Assembly: GCF_035658495.1 (NCBI RefSeq)
Contig: NZ_CP141944.1
Coordinates: 2,010,001 to 2,074,000 of the forward strand
Length of the DNA stretch: 64,000 bases
Direction: 5' to 3'
Origin: Novosphingobium sp. RL4
GTDB lineage: Bacteria > Pseudomonadota > Alphaproteobacteria > Sphingomonadales > Sphingomonadaceae
This document shows, one piece after another, positions 54,508 through 64,000 of the stretch (position 1 is the first letter of the stretch; every line of letters begins with the position of its first letter). The notes under the pieces are model-generated. The model saw only the letters and a list, made by a program, of their open reading frames with translations, made no database searches and was not told the origin of the DNA. The position numbers were made by a program, and so were the translations under genes.

Positions 54508-55167
54508 ATGGCCGGTAGCGGAACTTCGATCCTGAGCCGGCTGTCGCATCCGCGCTACCTGCTGTTCCTTGGCGTGCTGGCGATCTCGGTCTGGCCGCTG
54601 ATCCCGGCGATAGGGCTGGTCGAGGCGATCGTTACCGCCTTCGACCTCGCCGTGATCGCCTTCGTGTTTTCCTGCATCCCCTTGTGGCGGGATGGCAATC
54701 CCGATGTCATGCGGCGTCAGGCCAAGCGTGACGACGCCGGGCAGGTGATGCTGCTCCTGCTGACAGGGGTGATCTCCACGGTGATCCTTGCCGCGCTCGG
54801 CACGCTGGTGCTCGACAACAAGAGCCTCGTTCCCGGCGAGATCGCGCTGCTGGTGGTGACGCTGCTGGCCTGCTGGACATTCGCCAACCTGATCTACGCC
54901 TTCCACTACGCCCGGCTTTATTACTCGTCGCGCGGCGGCGCGGATCACGAGGGTCTCGATTTTCCAGGCGACTGTGTGCCGGACTTTGCCGATTTCGTGA
55001 ACTTCGCCCTCGTGATTGGCATGACCTGCCAGACCGCTGATATCGAGATTACCGATTCGGATGTGCGGCGGGTTTCCACCTTTCACGGGCTGTTCGCCTT
55101 CGCCTTCAACCTCGGCATTCTGGCGTTGACGGTGAATGTGCTCGCCTCGTCCTCGGGCGGGCACTGA
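54508..55167 (+). CDS. DUF1345 membrane protein
   Basis: 219 residues from ATG 54508 (MAGSGTSILSRLSHPRYL), with AAGGGAG upstream. Five hydrophobic helices and the family signature FANLIYAFHYARLYYSSRGG, followed by DFVNFALVIGMTCQTADIEI. Family function unknown. Probably co-transcribed with serB. Confidence 0.9.
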   Translation: MAGSGTSILSRLSHPRYLLFLGVLAISVWPLIPAIGLVEAIVTAFDLAVIAFVFSCIPLWRDGNPDVMRRQAKRDDAGQVMLLLLTGVISTVILAALGTLVLDNKSLVPGEIALLVVTLLACWTFANLIYAFHYARLYYSSRGGADHEGLDFPGDCVPDFADFVNFALVIGMTCQTADIEITDSDVRRVSTFHGLFAFAFNLGILALTVNVLASSSGGH

Positions 55168-55199
55168 GGCGTCGTATCCTCAAACTGTCGGCACCAACC

Positions 55200-55227
55200 A
55201 AAAAGGGCGCCCACAAGGGGCGCCCTT
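55200..55227 (-). terminator. terminator after purL
   Basis: AAGGGCGCCC (55203-55212) and GGGCGCCCTT (55218-55227) are a perfect 10-bp stem with loop ACAAG; on the minus strand it runs into T5. It may also end the convergent DUF1345 transcript. Confidence 0.9.
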
Positions 55228-55254
55228 CCGGTACTGTGTCAGGCGGGAAGGCGA

Positions 55255-57426
55255 TCAGCCCTCCATCCAGTCCTTGAAGAAGGCCTCGTTGGCTTCGCGA
55301 AGTTCGGTCACTTCGTTGCCAAGGACCTTGGTGCCGGCGACCGTGCCGATGCGGACGGCGCCCGGAAGCTCCGTGCCGGCAGTTGCGGTGACGACATAGC
55401 GGCTCTGGTCTTCGCCGAAGGCCTCGGCGGTGGTCAGTTCCACTTCGAGATTGCAGCCCAGGCCGCTGGCCAGCGCCATTTCCGCCAGCGCGACGACGAG
55501 GCCGCCGTCGCTTACGTCATGGACGGCCGTGACCTTGCCGGCGCCGATCCACTCGCGGATCGTGGCGCCGTTGCCGGCCTCTGCCTTGAGATCAACCTTG
55601 GGCGCTTCGCCCGCTTCCTGACCCGCGATTTCGCGCAACCAAAGCGACTGGCCGAGGTGCGAGCCGAGCTTGCCCTCGCCAGCGCCCAGAACGAAGATAT
55701 CGTCGCCGGCGTTCTTGAACGCCACGGTGGCCATCTTGTCGTGATCGACAAGGATGCCCACGCCGCCGATGGCCGGGGTCGGCAGGATCGCCGAGCCGCC
55801 GCCGGTGGCCTTCGATTCGTTGTAGAGCGAGACGTTGCCCGAGACGATCGGATAATCGAGCGCACGGCAAGCATCGCCCATGCCGTTCAGGCAGCCGACG
55901 ATCTGCGCCATGATTTCGGGGCGCTGCGGGTTCGCGAAGTTCAGGCAGTTGGTAATGGCGAGCGGAAGGCCGCCGACGGCGCTGATGTTGCGATAGGTCT
56001 CGGCCACGGCCTGCTTGCCGCCCTCGTAAGGGTCTGCGTAGCAATAGCGGGGCGAGCAGTCGGTGCTGATCGCCAGCGCCTTTTGCGTGTTGTGGATGCG
56101 GACGACCGCGGCGTCGCCGCCGGACTTCTGCATCGTGTCGCCGCCGACCTGGCTGTCATACTGTTCCCAGATCCACTTGCGCGAGGCGAGGTCGACCGTG
56201 CCCATGAGCTTGAGCAGGTCGGCGCCGATGTCGGCGCTTTCGCCCACTTCGCCGAGGGCCGGAACCTTGGCCCAGGCCTTGTATTCCTCAGGCGAGACGT
56301 AGGGGCGCTCGTATTCCGGCGCGTCGTCCGCAAGCGGGCCGAGCGGAATGTCGCAGACCACTTCGCCGTTGAATTCGAGAACCATGTGGCCGGTGTCGGT
56401 CACTTCGCCGATCACGGCGAAGTCGAGCTCCCACTTCTTGAAGATCGCTTCGGCCATGGCTTCCTTGCCGGGCTGAAGCACCATGAGCATGCGCTCCTGG
56501 CTTTCCGAGAGCATCATCTCGTAAGGCGTCATCGCCTCTTCTCGGCAGGGCACGTTGTTCATGTTCAGGCGAATGCCGGCGCCGCCCTTGCTGGCCATTT
56601 CGACCGACGAGGAGGTGAGGCCGGCCGCGCCCATGTCCTGGATCGCGACGATGGCATCGGTGGCCATGAGTTCGAGACAGGCCTCGATCAGCAGCTTTTC
56701 GGTGAAGGGATCGCCCACCTGCACGGTCGGGCGCTTCTCGTCCGAATGCTCGTCGAAATCGGCGGAGGCCATGGTAGCGCCGTGGATGCCGTCGCGGCCG
56801 GTCTTCGAGCCGACGTAAACGATGGGATTACCGAGGCCGGTGGCGGCCGAGTAGAAGATCTTGTCCGTATCGGCGACGCCCACGGTCATGGCGTTGACGA
56901 GGATGTTGCCGTCGTAAGCCTTGTGGAAGTTGGTTTCGCCGCCCACGGTCGGCACGCCGACGCAGTTGCCATAGCCGCCGATGCCGGAGACGACGCCCTG
57001 CACGAGGTGCTTCATCTTGGGATGATCAGGGCGGCCGAAGCGCAGCGCATTCATGTTGGCGACCGGGCGGGCGCCCATGGTGAAGACGTCGCGAAGTATC
57101 CCGCCAACGCCGGTGGCCGCGCCCTGATAAGGCTCGATGTAGCTCGGGTGGTTGTGGCTTTCCATCTTGAAGATGGCGGCCTGGCCGTCTCCGATGTCGA
57201 TCACGCCGGCATTCTCGCCGGGGCCGCAGATGACCCAGGGGGCCTTTGTGGGGAGCTTCTTCAGGTGGAAGCGGCTCGACTTGTACGAGCAGTGCTCGGA
57301 CCACATGACCGAGAAGATGCCAAGCTCAACCAGGTTGGGCTCTCGGCCGAGCGCGTTCAGGACCCGCTCGTATTCCTCGGAATTGAGGCCATGCGCCTCG
57401 ACGACATCGGGGGTGATTTCGGACAT
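55255..57426 (-). CDS. purL: phosphoribosylformylglycinamidine synthase subunit PurL
   Basis: Fourth step of purine synthesis: FGAR + Gln + ATP to FGAM. 723 residues, the small form that works with separate PurS and PurQ, which are not in the window. Starts [19 protein letters not shown]. Motifs [12 protein letters not shown] near 42, [22 protein letters not shown] with the metal Glu, [13 protein letters not shown], and the second AIRS half with HDVSDGGL near the C-terminus. Divergent from xseB with a 139-bp gap that holds no visible gene. Confidence 0.97.
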   Translation of the reverse strand: MSEITPDVVEAHGLNSEEYERVLNALGREPNLVELGIFSVMWSEHCSYKSSRFHLKKLPTKAPWVICGPGENAGVIDIGDGQAAIFKMESHNHPSYIEPYQGAATGVGGILRDVFTMGARPVANMNALRFGRPDHPKMKHLVQGVVSGIGGYGNCVGVPTVGGETNFHKAYDGNILVNAMTVGVADTDKIFYSAATGLGNPIVYVGSKTGRDGIHGATMASADFDEHSDEKRPTVQVGDPFTEKLLIEACLELMATDAIVAIQDMGAAGLTSSSVEMASKGGAGIRLNMNNVPCREEAMTPYEMMLSESQERMLMVLQPGKEAMAEAIFKKWELDFAVIGEVTDTGHMVLEFNGEVVCDIPLGPLADDAPEYERPYVSPEEYKAWAKVPALGEVGESADIGADLLKLMGTVDLASRKWIWEQYDSQVGGDTMQKSGGDAAVVRIHNTQKALAISTDCSPRYCYADPYEGGKQAVAETYRNISAVGGLPLAITNCLNFANPQRPEIMAQIVGCLNGMGDACRALDYPIVSGNVSLYNESKATGGGSAILPTPAIGGVGILVDHDKMATVAFKNAGDDIFVLGAGEGKLGSHLGQSLWLREIAGQEAGEAPKVDLKAEAGNGATIREWIGAGKVTAVHDVSDGGLVVALAEMALASGLGCNLEVELTTAEAFGEDQSRYVVTATAGTELPGAVRIGTVAGTKVLGNEVTELREANEAFFKDWMEG

Positions 57427-57565
57427 GCGACGCGCCTTAGCGCCGAGCGTGGCTCTTCGCTAGACGTAAAAAGGGGTGTTTTCGCGGCGGCCGATACCGC
57501 GCGCCGGGGCAGTGGCGCATAGTCCCGCCTTGACCGGTGAACGCGCCCGCTCCATTGCGGTGATC

Positions 57566-57820
57566 ATGACTGAGAACAGTGCCGAAATCGCCGAGATGAG
57601 TTTCGAGGATGCGCTGAGGGCGCTTGAAGACGTGGTCCGCCGTCTGGAAAGCGGCGACGTGCCGCTCGACGATTCGATCACGCTCTACGAACGCGGGGAA
57701 GCGCTGCGCCAGCACTGCCAGAAGCGTCTCGACGCGGCGCAGGCCCGGATCGAGCGTATCGTCGCCGGTCCCGACGGGGTGCCCGCCGGCACCCAGCCGT
57801 TCGACGCGGCGGATCGCTGA
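57566..57820 (+). CDS. xseB: exodeoxyribonuclease VII small subunit
   Basis: Small helical subunit that caps XseA. 84 residues from ATG 57566 (MTENSAEIAEMSFEDALRAL); the ATG at 57596 is an alternative. The conserved pattern MSFEDALRALEDVVRRLESGD, LDDSITLYERGEALRQHC and LDAAQARIE is complete. The large subunit is elsewhere. It is followed by ispA, a frequent pair in bacteria. Confidence 0.93.
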   Translation: MTENSAEIAEMSFEDALRALEDVVRRLESGDVPLDDSITLYERGEALRQHCQKRLDAAQARIERIVAGPDGVPAGTQPFDAADR

Positions 57821-57838
57821 TTCGTGGGTGAGGTCGCC

Positions 57839-58732
57839 GTGACCGACCCGATCCTCGCCGAAGGCCTCTCGCGGATCGCGCGGGAGATCGACGGAGCGTT
57901 CGATGCGATGCTGCCGGTGCCGGACGATGCCCGCGCGCGCCTGCTGGAGGCGATGCGCTACGCCGCGATCGGCGGCGGCAAGCGGTTGCGGCCGCTCCTG
58001 CTCACAGCCGTTGCGGATATGTACGGCGTGGTTCGCGAAGCCGCGATCCGGGCCGCCATCGCCATCGAATCGATCCACGTCTATTCGCTGATCCACGACG
58101 ACCTGCCGTGCATGGACGATGACGCGCTGCGCCACGGCAAGCCGACCCTGCATATCGCCTTCGACGAGGCGACCGCCGTGCTCGCGGGCGATTCGCTCCA
58201 TGCATTCGCGTTCGAGGTGCTGGCCGATCCCGCGACGAGCGCGGATCCCTTCACCCGCATCGAACTGGTGCAGGCGCTTGGCCATGCCAGCGGCGCGCAG
58301 GGCATGGCCGGCGGGCAGATGATGGATCTGGTGGCAGAGACGAGCGAGTTCGATCTTCAGACCGTAACCCGGCTCCAGCAGCTCAAGACCGGCGCGCTGC
58401 TTGGCGCGGCGGTGGAAATGGGCGCGATCCTGGGCCGCCTGCCGCCGGAAGGTCGCGCACATCTGCGTGGCTATGCCCGCGATATCGGCCTGGCCTTCCA
58501 GATCGCCGACGACCTTATCGACCATGAAGGCGATGCATCGGTGGCCGGCAAGGCCGTTGGCAAGGATGCCGAGGCGGGCAAGGAGACGTTCGTCTCGCTG
58601 CTCGGCCCCGAACGCGCCCGCGAACAGGCCCGCATGCTGGTGGAGCAGGCCATCGGCCACCTTGCCCAGCACGGCAAGGAAGCCGACCTGCTGCGCGCAG
58701 TGGCGCGCTACATCATCGAGAGGGATCATTGA
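57839..58732 (+). CDS. ispA: farnesyl diphosphate synthase
   Basis: Builds geranyl and farnesyl diphosphate from IPP and DMAPP, feeding quinones, carotenoids and undecaprenyl-PP. 297 residues from GTG 57839 (VTDPILAEGLSRIA), with GTGAGG ahead; a GTG five codons upstream is possible. First Asp-rich motif YSLIHDDLPCMDDD near 82-95 and second DDLIDHEGD near 220. The spacing of the first motif is of IspA type. The stop overlaps the coaD ATG by one base (TGATG). Confidence 0.95.
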   Translation: MTDPILAEGLSRIAREIDGAFDAMLPVPDDARARLLEAMRYAAIGGGKRLRPLLLTAVADMYGVVREAAIRAAIAIESIHVYSLIHDDLPCMDDDALRHGKPTLHIAFDEATAVLAGDSLHAFAFEVLADPATSADPFTRIELVQALGHASGAQGMAGGQMMDLVAETSEFDLQTVTRLQQLKTGALLGAAVEMGAILGRLPPEGRAHLRGYARDIGLAFQIADDLIDHEGDASVAGKAVGKDAEAGKETFVSLLGPERAREQARMLVEQAIGHLAQHGKEADLLRAVARYIIERDH

Positions 58733-59250
58733 TGAGCCTTGGTGAACGCATCGGTGTCTATCCGGGCACGTTCGATCCGATCACGCTGGGTCACGCCGAT
58801 ATCATCCGGCGCGGCGCCAAGCTGGTCGATCGCCTTATCATCGGGGTGACGACGAACCCTTCGAAGAACCCGCTCTTCACGCCCGAGGAGCGCATGGCCA
58901 TGGTCGAACGCGAAGTGGCGGCGCTCGGGATCGAGAACGTCACCGTGGTCGGCTTCAACGCGCTGTTGATGAAGTTTGCGCAGAAGCAGGGCGCCAGCGT
59001 CATCATCAGGGGGCTGCGGGCCGTCGCGGACTTCGAGTACGAATACCAGATGGCGGGGATGAACCAGCAGCTCAACCCCACCATCGAGACCGTGTTCCTG
59101 ATGGCGGACGTCAGCCTTCAGCCGATCGCCTCCAAGCTGGTCAAGGAAATCGCCACGTTCGGCGGAGAGATCGCCAAGTTCGTCAGCCCCACGGTGCGCG
59201 CCGATGTCGTCGCGCGGATCGCCGAGACCGGGCTTCTCGGCGACTATTGA
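58732..59250 (+). CDS. coaD: pantetheine-phosphate adenylyltransferase
   Basis: Fourth step of coenzyme A synthesis. 172 residues from ATG 58732. Nucleotidyltransferase motif GTFDPITLGH near 12-21 and the ISS-like segment ASKLVKEIATFGG near 143. Complete and coupled to ispA by a one-base overlap. Confidence 0.97.
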   Translation: MSLGERIGVYPGTFDPITLGHADIIRRGAKLVDRLIIGVTTNPSKNPLFTPEERMAMVEREVAALGIENVTVVGFNALLMKFAQKQGASVIIRGLRAVADFEYEYQMAGMNQQLNPTIETVFLMADVSLQPIASKLVKEIATFGGEIAKFVSPTVRADVVARIAETGLLGDY

Positions 59251-59350
59251 GAACGCCCAAGAAACGATTGCGACAAATTCATTCATTGTCACGTCAGCAG
59301 CGGGGCACTATCGCCCCTGGCCTGAGCGGCTTCCTTCCTGTGAGTATTCG

Positions 59351-60037
59351 ATGACGTTTCGCCTGACCCTTACCGCGACGATGATCGGCCTGGCGCTGGC
59401 GGCTACGCCCGCCATGGCCAAGAAGAAGGAAGACCCGACCCCGACGCCGCCGGTGGCGGTGCTGCCGACTTTCGTCGATCCCGATGTAACCCATCAGCCC
59501 GAGAACGTGCTCCTGCTCGATCTCTCGGACGGTGGCCGTGTCGCCATTCGTCTCATGCCGGAATGGGCGCCCCATCACGTGGAGCGGATCAAGACGCTCG
59601 CCGGGCAGGGCTTCTACAACGGCCAGATATTCCACCGCGTGATCGACGGTTTCATGGCGCAGACGGGCGACCCGACGGGCACCGGGCAGGGCGGTTCGCA
59701 GCTTCCCGATCTGGCAGCCGAATTCAACGCGATGCCGCACGTTCGCGGCACCGTGTCGATGGCGCGCACCAACGAGCCGAACAGCGCGAACAGCCAGTTC
59801 TTCATCGTGTTCTACCCGCGTTTCTCGCTCGATCGGAAGTATACCAACTTCGGCCGCGTGATCTCGGGCATGCAGTATGTCGACGCGATCCAGCGCGGCG
59901 AACCGCCCCAGAACCCGACCAGGATCGTGCAGGCCTCGCTGGCATCCGAGAACAAGGCGCCGCCGCCGCCCGCCCCGGTCGCGCCGCCGCCTGCGAAAAT
60001 CACGGCCGACCAGCTCAGCAAATCGAAGTCCAGGTAA
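59351..60037 (+). CDS. secreted cyclophilin-type peptidyl-prolyl isomerase
   Basis: 228 residues from ATG 59351 (MTFRLTLTATMIGL). Signal peptide to about residue 23 (ATPAMA). Cyclophilin core: IFHRVIDGFMAQTGDPTGTGQGGSQ in pieces, with SMARTNEPNSANSQFFI, the conserved active-site strand. The tail is Pro/Ala-rich (APPPPAPVAPPPAK), a likely flexible or wall-spanning linker. Periplasmic folding catalyst. Confidence 0.93.
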   Translation: MTFRLTLTATMIGLALAATPAMAKKKEDPTPTPPVAVLPTFVDPDVTHQPENVLLLDLSDGGRVAIRLMPEWAPHHVERIKTLAGQGFYNGQIFHRVIDGFMAQTGDPTGTGQGGSQLPDLAAEFNAMPHVRGTVSMARTNEPNSANSQFFIVFYPRFSLDRKYTNFGRVISGMQYVDAIQRGEPPQNPTRIVQASLASENKAPPPPAPVAPPPAKITADQLSKSKSR

Positions 60038-60103
60038 CCTGACCCGGTGACCTGAAGCGAAAAATGGATGACGCCGCGTGAGTGCGCCCCTAGAGGGCGG
60101 CTC

Positions 60104-61138
60104 ATGCGCGTTGACCTTTTCGACTTCGACCTTCCTCCCGAGAATATCGCCCTCCGCCCCGCGCGTCCGCGCGATTCGGCGCGGATGCTGGTCGCGCAGG
60201 GCCGCGACGAAGGGGCTCTGGTCGAGCGCGTCGTGCGCGATCTTCCCGGAGAACTGCGCCCCGGCGACATCCTCGTGTTCAACGACACCCGCGTCATTCC
60301 TGCCCAGCTCGAAGGGCGCCGCGGCGAGGCCCGCATCGGAGCCACGCTTCACAAGCGGATCGACCTTCGTCGCTGGCAGGCTTTCGTCCGCAATGCCAAG
60401 CGCCTGAAGGCGGGCGATCGCATCGAATTTCCCGCAGACGTCACTGCCGTGGCCGAAGTGCGCCACGATGACGGCAGCTGGACCTTGCTGTTCGAGGGCG
60501 ACGAGCCCGTCGAGGTCTTGCTGGAGCGGGCAGGGCGCATGCCGCTGCCGCCTTACATCGCCGGCAAGCGCGAGACCGACGAGCAGGACGCCAGCGATTA
60601 CCAGACGATGTTCGCGCGCGAGAAGGGTGCCGTTGCCGCTCCCACCGCCGCGCTGCACTTCACGCCCGAACTGATCGAGCGGCTGGATGCGGCGGGCGTG
60701 AAGCGCGAGACGCTGACGCTTCACGTGGGTGCCGGCACTTTCCTGCCGGTCAAGGCGGATGAGACGCAGGACCACAAGATGCATGCCGAATGGGGCCGCA
60801 TCGATGCCGAGACCGCCGATCGCCTGAATGCCGCGCGCGCGGGCGGCGGAAGGGTCATCGCGGTGGGCACCACCAGCCTGCGCCTGCTGGAAAGCGCGAC
60901 GGGCGAGGACGGCGTGATTCGTCCCTTCGAAGGGGACACCTCGATCTTCATCACGCCCGGCTATCGCTTCAAGGCGATCGACGGGCTGATGACCAACTTC
61001 CACCTGCCCAAGTCCACGCTGTTCATGCTGGTTTCGGCGCTGATGGGGCTGGAGCGGATGCAGGCGGTTTACGCCCATGCGATCGCGCAGGGTTACCGTT
61101 TCTACTCCTACGGGGATTCCAGCCTTCTTTTGCCCTGA
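60104..61138 (+). CDS. queA: S-adenosylmethionine:tRNA ribosyltransferase-isomerase
   Basis: Makes epoxyqueuosine in tRNA. 344 residues from ATG 60104 ([16 protein letters not shown]), with GAGGGCGG ahead. Family motifs [41 protein letters not shown] and [16 protein letters not shown]. tgt, the usual neighbour, is not found here. The next gene, an ABC ATPase, starts about 40 bp later. Confidence 0.97.
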   Translation: MRVDLFDFDLPPENIALRPARPRDSARMLVAQGRDEGALVERVVRDLPGELRPGDILVFNDTRVIPAQLEGRRGEARIGATLHKRIDLRRWQAFVRNAKRLKAGDRIEFPADVTAVAEVRHDDGSWTLLFEGDEPVEVLLERAGRMPLPPYIAGKRETDEQDASDYQTMFAREKGAVAAPTAALHFTPELIERLDAAGVKRETLTLHVGAGTFLPVKADETQDHKMHAEWGRIDAETADRLNAARAGGGRVIAVGTTSLRLLESATGEDGVIRPFEGDTSIFITPGYRFKAIDGLMTNFHLPKSTLFMLVSALMGLERMQAVYAHAIAQGYRFYSYGDSSLLLP

Positions 61139-61180
61139 GGGGACTTGGAACTGTCACCGGTTTCGCGCATCACGCGGGCC

Positions 61181-62116
61181 ATGGAACCCATTCTCGAAAT
61201 CAGCGGTCTGACCAAGACTTACGCCGGGGGCTTCACCGCGCTCCAGGGCGTGGACCTCACGATCAACAAGGGCGAGATATTCGCGCTGCTCGGGCCTAAC
61301 GGTGCGGGCAAGACAACGCTGATCGGCGCGGTCTGCGGCCTCGTGCGGCCGACCAGCGGCACCATGCGCGCCTTCGGCGAGGACATGACTCACAACTGGC
61401 GCTCCCTGCGTGCCCGCATCGGACTGGTTCCGCAGGAACTGGCGACCGACATGTTCGAGACGGTCATCCACTCGGTGAACTATTCGCGCGGCCTGTTCGG
61501 CCTGGCGCCGGACCCCGCGCGGGTCGAGGAAATCCTGCGTGCGCTCAGCCTCTGGGACAAGCGCAAGGCGCAGATCCGCGCACTTTCGGGCGGCATGAAG
61601 CGCCGCGTGCTGATTGCCAAGGCGCTGGCGCATGAACCCGACCTGCTGTTCCTCGACGAGCCGACCGCCGGTGTCGATGTCGAGCTTCGCCGCGACATGT
61701 GGGCGCAGATCGCCGAGCTTCGCGACCGCGGAACCACGATCATCCTCACCACGCACTATATCGAGGAGGCCGAGGAAATGGCCGACCGCGTGGGCATCAT
61801 CCAGGCGGGCAGCATCCGCATGGTGGAAGAAACGCGCTCGCTGATGAAGCGGCTCGGCCGCACCGAAGCACATATCGGCCTGGCCACGCCTCTGGCGCTC
61901 GTCCCCGAAGCGCTGGCCCCGTACAATCTCTCGCTGGGCAATGGAGGGCTCGAACTCGTCTATCGCGGCGGCGACGGTTCGGGCGGAGGCAAGGCGCAAG
62001 TGGCTCAGCTCACCAAGGATCTCGTGGCAAACGGCATCGATTACACCTCGATCGAAATTCGCGAATCGAGCCTTGAGGAAATCTTCGTCGATCTTCTGGA
62101 AGGAGCGGCGGCATGA
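61181..62116 (+). CDS. ABC-2 type transporter ATPase
   Basis: 311 residues from ATG 61181 ([17 protein letters not shown]); a TTG at 61145 with GAGGGG ahead is possible. Walker [10 protein letters not shown] near 38-46, signature LSGGMKRR, Walker [13 protein letters not shown], and His-loop [15 protein letters not shown]. The C-terminal extension [15 protein letters not shown] is of drug/polysaccharide exporter type. Overlaps the permease gene by 4 bp (ATGA). Confidence 0.95.
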   Translation: MEPILEISGLTKTYAGGFTALQGVDLTINKGEIFALLGPNGAGKTTLIGAVCGLVRPTSGTMRAFGEDMTHNWRSLRARIGLVPQELATDMFETVIHSVNYSRGLFGLAPDPARVEEILRALSLWDKRKAQIRALSGGMKRRVLIAKALAHEPDLLFLDEPTAGVDVELRRDMWAQIAELRDRGTTIILTTHYIEEAEEMADRVGIIQAGSIRMVEETRSLMKRLGRTEAHIGLATPLALVPEALAPYNLSLGNGGLELVYRGGDGSGGGKAQVAQLTKDLVANGIDYTSIEIRESSLEEIFVDLLEGAAA

Positions 62117-62886
62117 TCGCCTTCAACGCGCGCAGCACCTGGACCATCTACAAGCGCGAGGTCATGCGGGCCATGCGCACCGCCATGCAGTCCATCCTCG
62201 GACCTGTTCTGACTACGGTGCTCTACTTTGTCGTGTTCGGCGCGGCGATCGGCAGCAAGATGGATTCGGGCATGGCCGGCGTCAACTACGGGGCCTTCAT
62301 CGTGCCGGGCCTGCTGCTGCTGACCCTGCTGAGCGAGAGCACGTCGAACGGCAGCTTCGGCATCTACATGCCGCGCTTCACCGGCGCGATCTACGAATTG
62401 CTTTCGGCGCCGGTGGGCGTTGCCGAAACGCTGATCGGCTTCGTGGGAGCAGCGGCCACCAAATCCCTGATCCTGGCGGCGATCATCCTCGTGACGGCCA
62501 CGTTCTTCGTCGACTACACGATTGCCCATCCATTCTATGCGCTGGGCTTCATCCTGCTGGTTTCGGCAAGCTTCTCCTTGTTCGGGTTCATTCTGGGGAT
62601 CTGGGCGGACAGCTTTGAAAAGCTGGGCATCGTTCCGGTGCTGTTCATCGTGCCGCTGACATTCCTTGGCGGTACGTTCTACTCGATAGACCTGCTGCCC
62701 GAACCTTGGCGTTCGGTCGCCATGGCCAATCCGGTGGTCTATCTGGTGAACGGGCTGCGCTGGTGCTTCTACGGCAGTTCGGACTTCCCCATCGGCCTGT
62801 CGCTCGGCATGACGCTGGGCTTCCTCGCGCTCTGTGTGGCGTTCATCGCCTGGATCTTCCGCACAGGGTGGCGCCTGCGCGCCTGA
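62113..62886 (+). CDS. ABC-2 type transporter permease
   Basis: 257 residues with six hydrophobic helices and the ABC-2 signature VPLTFLGGTFYSIDLLP. The N-terminal YKREVMRAMRTAMQSILGPV precedes the first helix. Forms an exporter with the ATPase gene; substrate not evident (drugs or lipids are typical). Followed after 17 bp by a DUF481 gene. Confidence 0.95.
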   Translation: MIAFNARSTWTIYKREVMRAMRTAMQSILGPVLTTVLYFVVFGAAIGSKMDSGMAGVNYGAFIVPGLLLLTLLSESTSNGSFGIYMPRFTGAIYELLSAPVGVAETLIGFVGAAATKSLILAAIILVTATFFVDYTIAHPFYALGFILLVSASFSLFGFILGIWADSFEKLGIVPVLFIVPLTFLGGTFYSIDLLPEPWRSVAMANPVVYLVNGLRWCFYGSSDFPIGLSLGMTLGFLALCVAFIAWIFRTGWRLRA

Positions 62887-62903
62887 GTCGGTAATATCGT
62901 GTC

Positions 62904-63962
62904 ATGACAATGCGTTTGGCTGTTTCGATTGGTGTGCCTGCCTTGCTGATTGCCGTCCCGGCTCAGGCGGAGCCGCCCCAATCCTTTCAGTTCGAACCCT
63001 TCCCGGATATCGAGATCGTGTCGGTGGTTCCTGTCGTGGAGCTGCCGCTTCGTCTCGTGCTGCCGGACTATGTCTCTCCGCCGCCGTTCATCCCGGCGCC
63101 GCCGCCGCGTCTTCCCCGCAATGTGAAGGCCATGATCGAGGCGGCGGTGAAGACGAAGGATTCGGCCACCGTTGCAGCGGTGGTCAAGGCGGCGCTTGCG
63201 ACACAGCCTTATGACAAGGAAGAAATCCGCACGATGCAGCAGGCGTTCCTCGATGCGAACGCCCGCGAAATCGCGGAGAAGGCGAATGCGGAAACGGAGC
63301 GGATCCGCCGCGCCGCGCTGCTCGAACTCTGGACCGGCAAAGTCGAACTCGGCGCTTTCCGCGCGACGGGAAACACCAGCAATTTCGGCTATACCGGGGC
63401 GGTCAAGCTGGACCGTAAAGGCATCGACTGGCAGCATACGATCCAGCTCAACGCGGATTTCCAGAAGGATCGCGGCTCGGTCACGCGTGAGCAGTACGGG
63501 GCCAGCTACCAGCCGCGATATACCCTGAACGACGGCTTCTTCACTTATGGCCGAATGCAGTACGAAAAGGACCGCATTCAGGGCTATCTGGATCGCTACT
63601 CGCTGTCGGGCGGGCTCGGCTACCGTGTGCTCAAGCGTGACAATGTGACGCTGTCGATGGAAATCGGCCCGGCGCTTCGCCGCACGCGCTATGTCACCGT
63701 GCCCAAGGAAACGACGTGGTCGACGCTGACCTCGCTCGATTTCGACTGGCAGGTCAGCCCGACGATCAAGCTCACGCAGGATGCCTCGTCCTATGTGGAA
63801 ACCGGCAATAGTACCTTCACCTCGGCTACCGGCCTTGAAGCGGGAATGAGCAAGGGGCTGAAGGCGCGCCTGTCCTATTCGATCGAGCACGAAACCTCTC
63901 CGCCGGACGGTTCGCTCCAGACCGACACGATCTCTCGCTTCTCACTGGTCTACGGCTTCTGA
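62904..63962 (+). CDS. DUF481 outer-membrane beta-barrel protein
   Basis: 352 residues. Signal peptide to about residue 22 (ALLIAVPAQA). A Pro-rich segment near 45-75, a helical segment near 75-145, then the DUF481 barrel of alternating strands (KVELGAFRATGNTSNFGYTG, YGRMQYEKDRIQGYLDRYS) ending in a terminal aromatic (FSLVYGF) as required for outer-membrane insertion. Salt-induced YdiY-type family; role unknown. A terminator follows at the window end. Confidence 0.9.
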   Translation: MTMRLAVSIGVPALLIAVPAQAEPPQSFQFEPFPDIEIVSVVPVVELPLRLVLPDYVSPPPFIPAPPPRLPRNVKAMIEAAVKTKDSATVAAVVKAALATQPYDKEEIRTMQQAFLDANAREIAEKANAETERIRRAALLELWTGKVELGAFRATGNTSNFGYTGAVKLDRKGIDWQHTIQLNADFQKDRGSVTREQYGASYQPRYTLNDGFFTYGRMQYEKDRIQGYLDRYSLSGGLGYRVLKRDNVTLSMEIGPALRRTRYVTVPKETTWSTLTSLDFDWQVSPTIKLTQDASSYVETGNSTFTSATGLEAGMSKGLKARLSYSIEHETSPPDGSLQTDTISRFSLVYGF

Positions 63963-63969
63963 AGTCTGT

Positions 63970-63995
63970 AACGGGCGGGTCATGAACCCCCGTTT
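63970..63995 (+). terminator. terminator after the DUF481 gene
   Basis: AACGGGCGGGT (63970-63980) and AACCCCCGTT (63985-63994) can pair with a bulge around CATG, followed by TTT split by C. It is near the window edge, so the T-run cannot be fully seen. Confidence 0.6.
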
Positions 63996-64000
63996 CGAAT

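Noticed and set aside
55519..57522. Long plus-strand open frame across purL
   Set aside because: Antisense to purL; no recognisable domain.

Overview
This window looks like chromosomal DNA of a GC-rich alphaproteobacterium of the sphingomonad group, most like Novosphingobium. That call rests on gene content and order: an atpH-atpA-atpG operon near priA and a small transaldolase, rpmF-plsX-fabH-ihfA-merR, class I lysyl-tRNA synthetase, two-part LuxC/LuxE-like reductase genes without luciferase, and many secreted proteins with sphingomonad-type signal peptides. It is a guess at genus level; no rRNA or other marker is present. No prophage, IS element, CRISPR array, tRNA or rRNA gene was seen. 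The region is a normal chromosomal backbone with small accessory patches.

Layout. 0-3.3 kb: ATP synthase F1 genes (minus strand) with a REP-like palindrome between atpA and atpG. 3.3-8.5 kb: a truncated DUF1203-like gene coupled to ada, then priA, a DUF4197 lipoprotein and a small transaldolase. 8.5-14.7 kb: cobT, cysS, a D-2-hydroxyacid dehydrogenase and a stand-alone acetolactate-synthase-like enzyme. 14.7-16.1 kb: a compact divergent regulatory module with an S24 repressor on one side and a very small HTH-like protein plus an unknown protein on the other. 16.1-20.5 kb: an MBL hydrolase, a MAPEG protein and the rpmF-plsX-fabH-ihfA-merR block. 20.5-31.2 kb: sixA, a DinG-type helicase, a YqjI-like PadR regulator with a DUF2218 gene, lysK, DUF1003, a prolyl-hydroxylase-like enzyme, an RcnB-like protein and ettA.

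31.5-41.5 kb is the most accessory-looking part: a small membrane protein, GNAT, M28 peptidase, CitE-like lyase, SDR, TetR, then LuxE-like and LuxC-like genes overlapping by four bases, a class A acid phosphatase, an orphan lipoyl-domain protein and a secreted peroxiredoxin. The LuxE/LuxC pair would activate a carboxylic acid with ATP and reduce it to an aldehyde; no light-emitting genes accompany it.

41.6-57.4 kb: prfB, a lipoprotein methyltransferase, a nitronate-monooxygenase-family enzyme, then branched-chain amino acid synthesis (leuA, ilvC, ilvN, ilvB, minus strand) interrupted by small envelope genes, then miaA/serB, DUF1345 and purL. leuA is preceded by a 16-residue Leu-rich leader peptide whose ATG lies almost at the predicted transcription start, followed by alternative hairpins: a candidate attenuator. 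ilvB also has a long leader with a terminator hairpin. 57.5-64 kb: xseB, ispA, coaD, a secreted cyclophilin, queA, an ABC-2 exporter and a DUF481 outer-membrane protein.

The best leads for new biology are the two BCAA leaders, the LuxE/LuxC carboxylate-reduction cassette, the divergent S24/mini-HTH module with its palindromic operator, and the PadR/DUF2218 pair.
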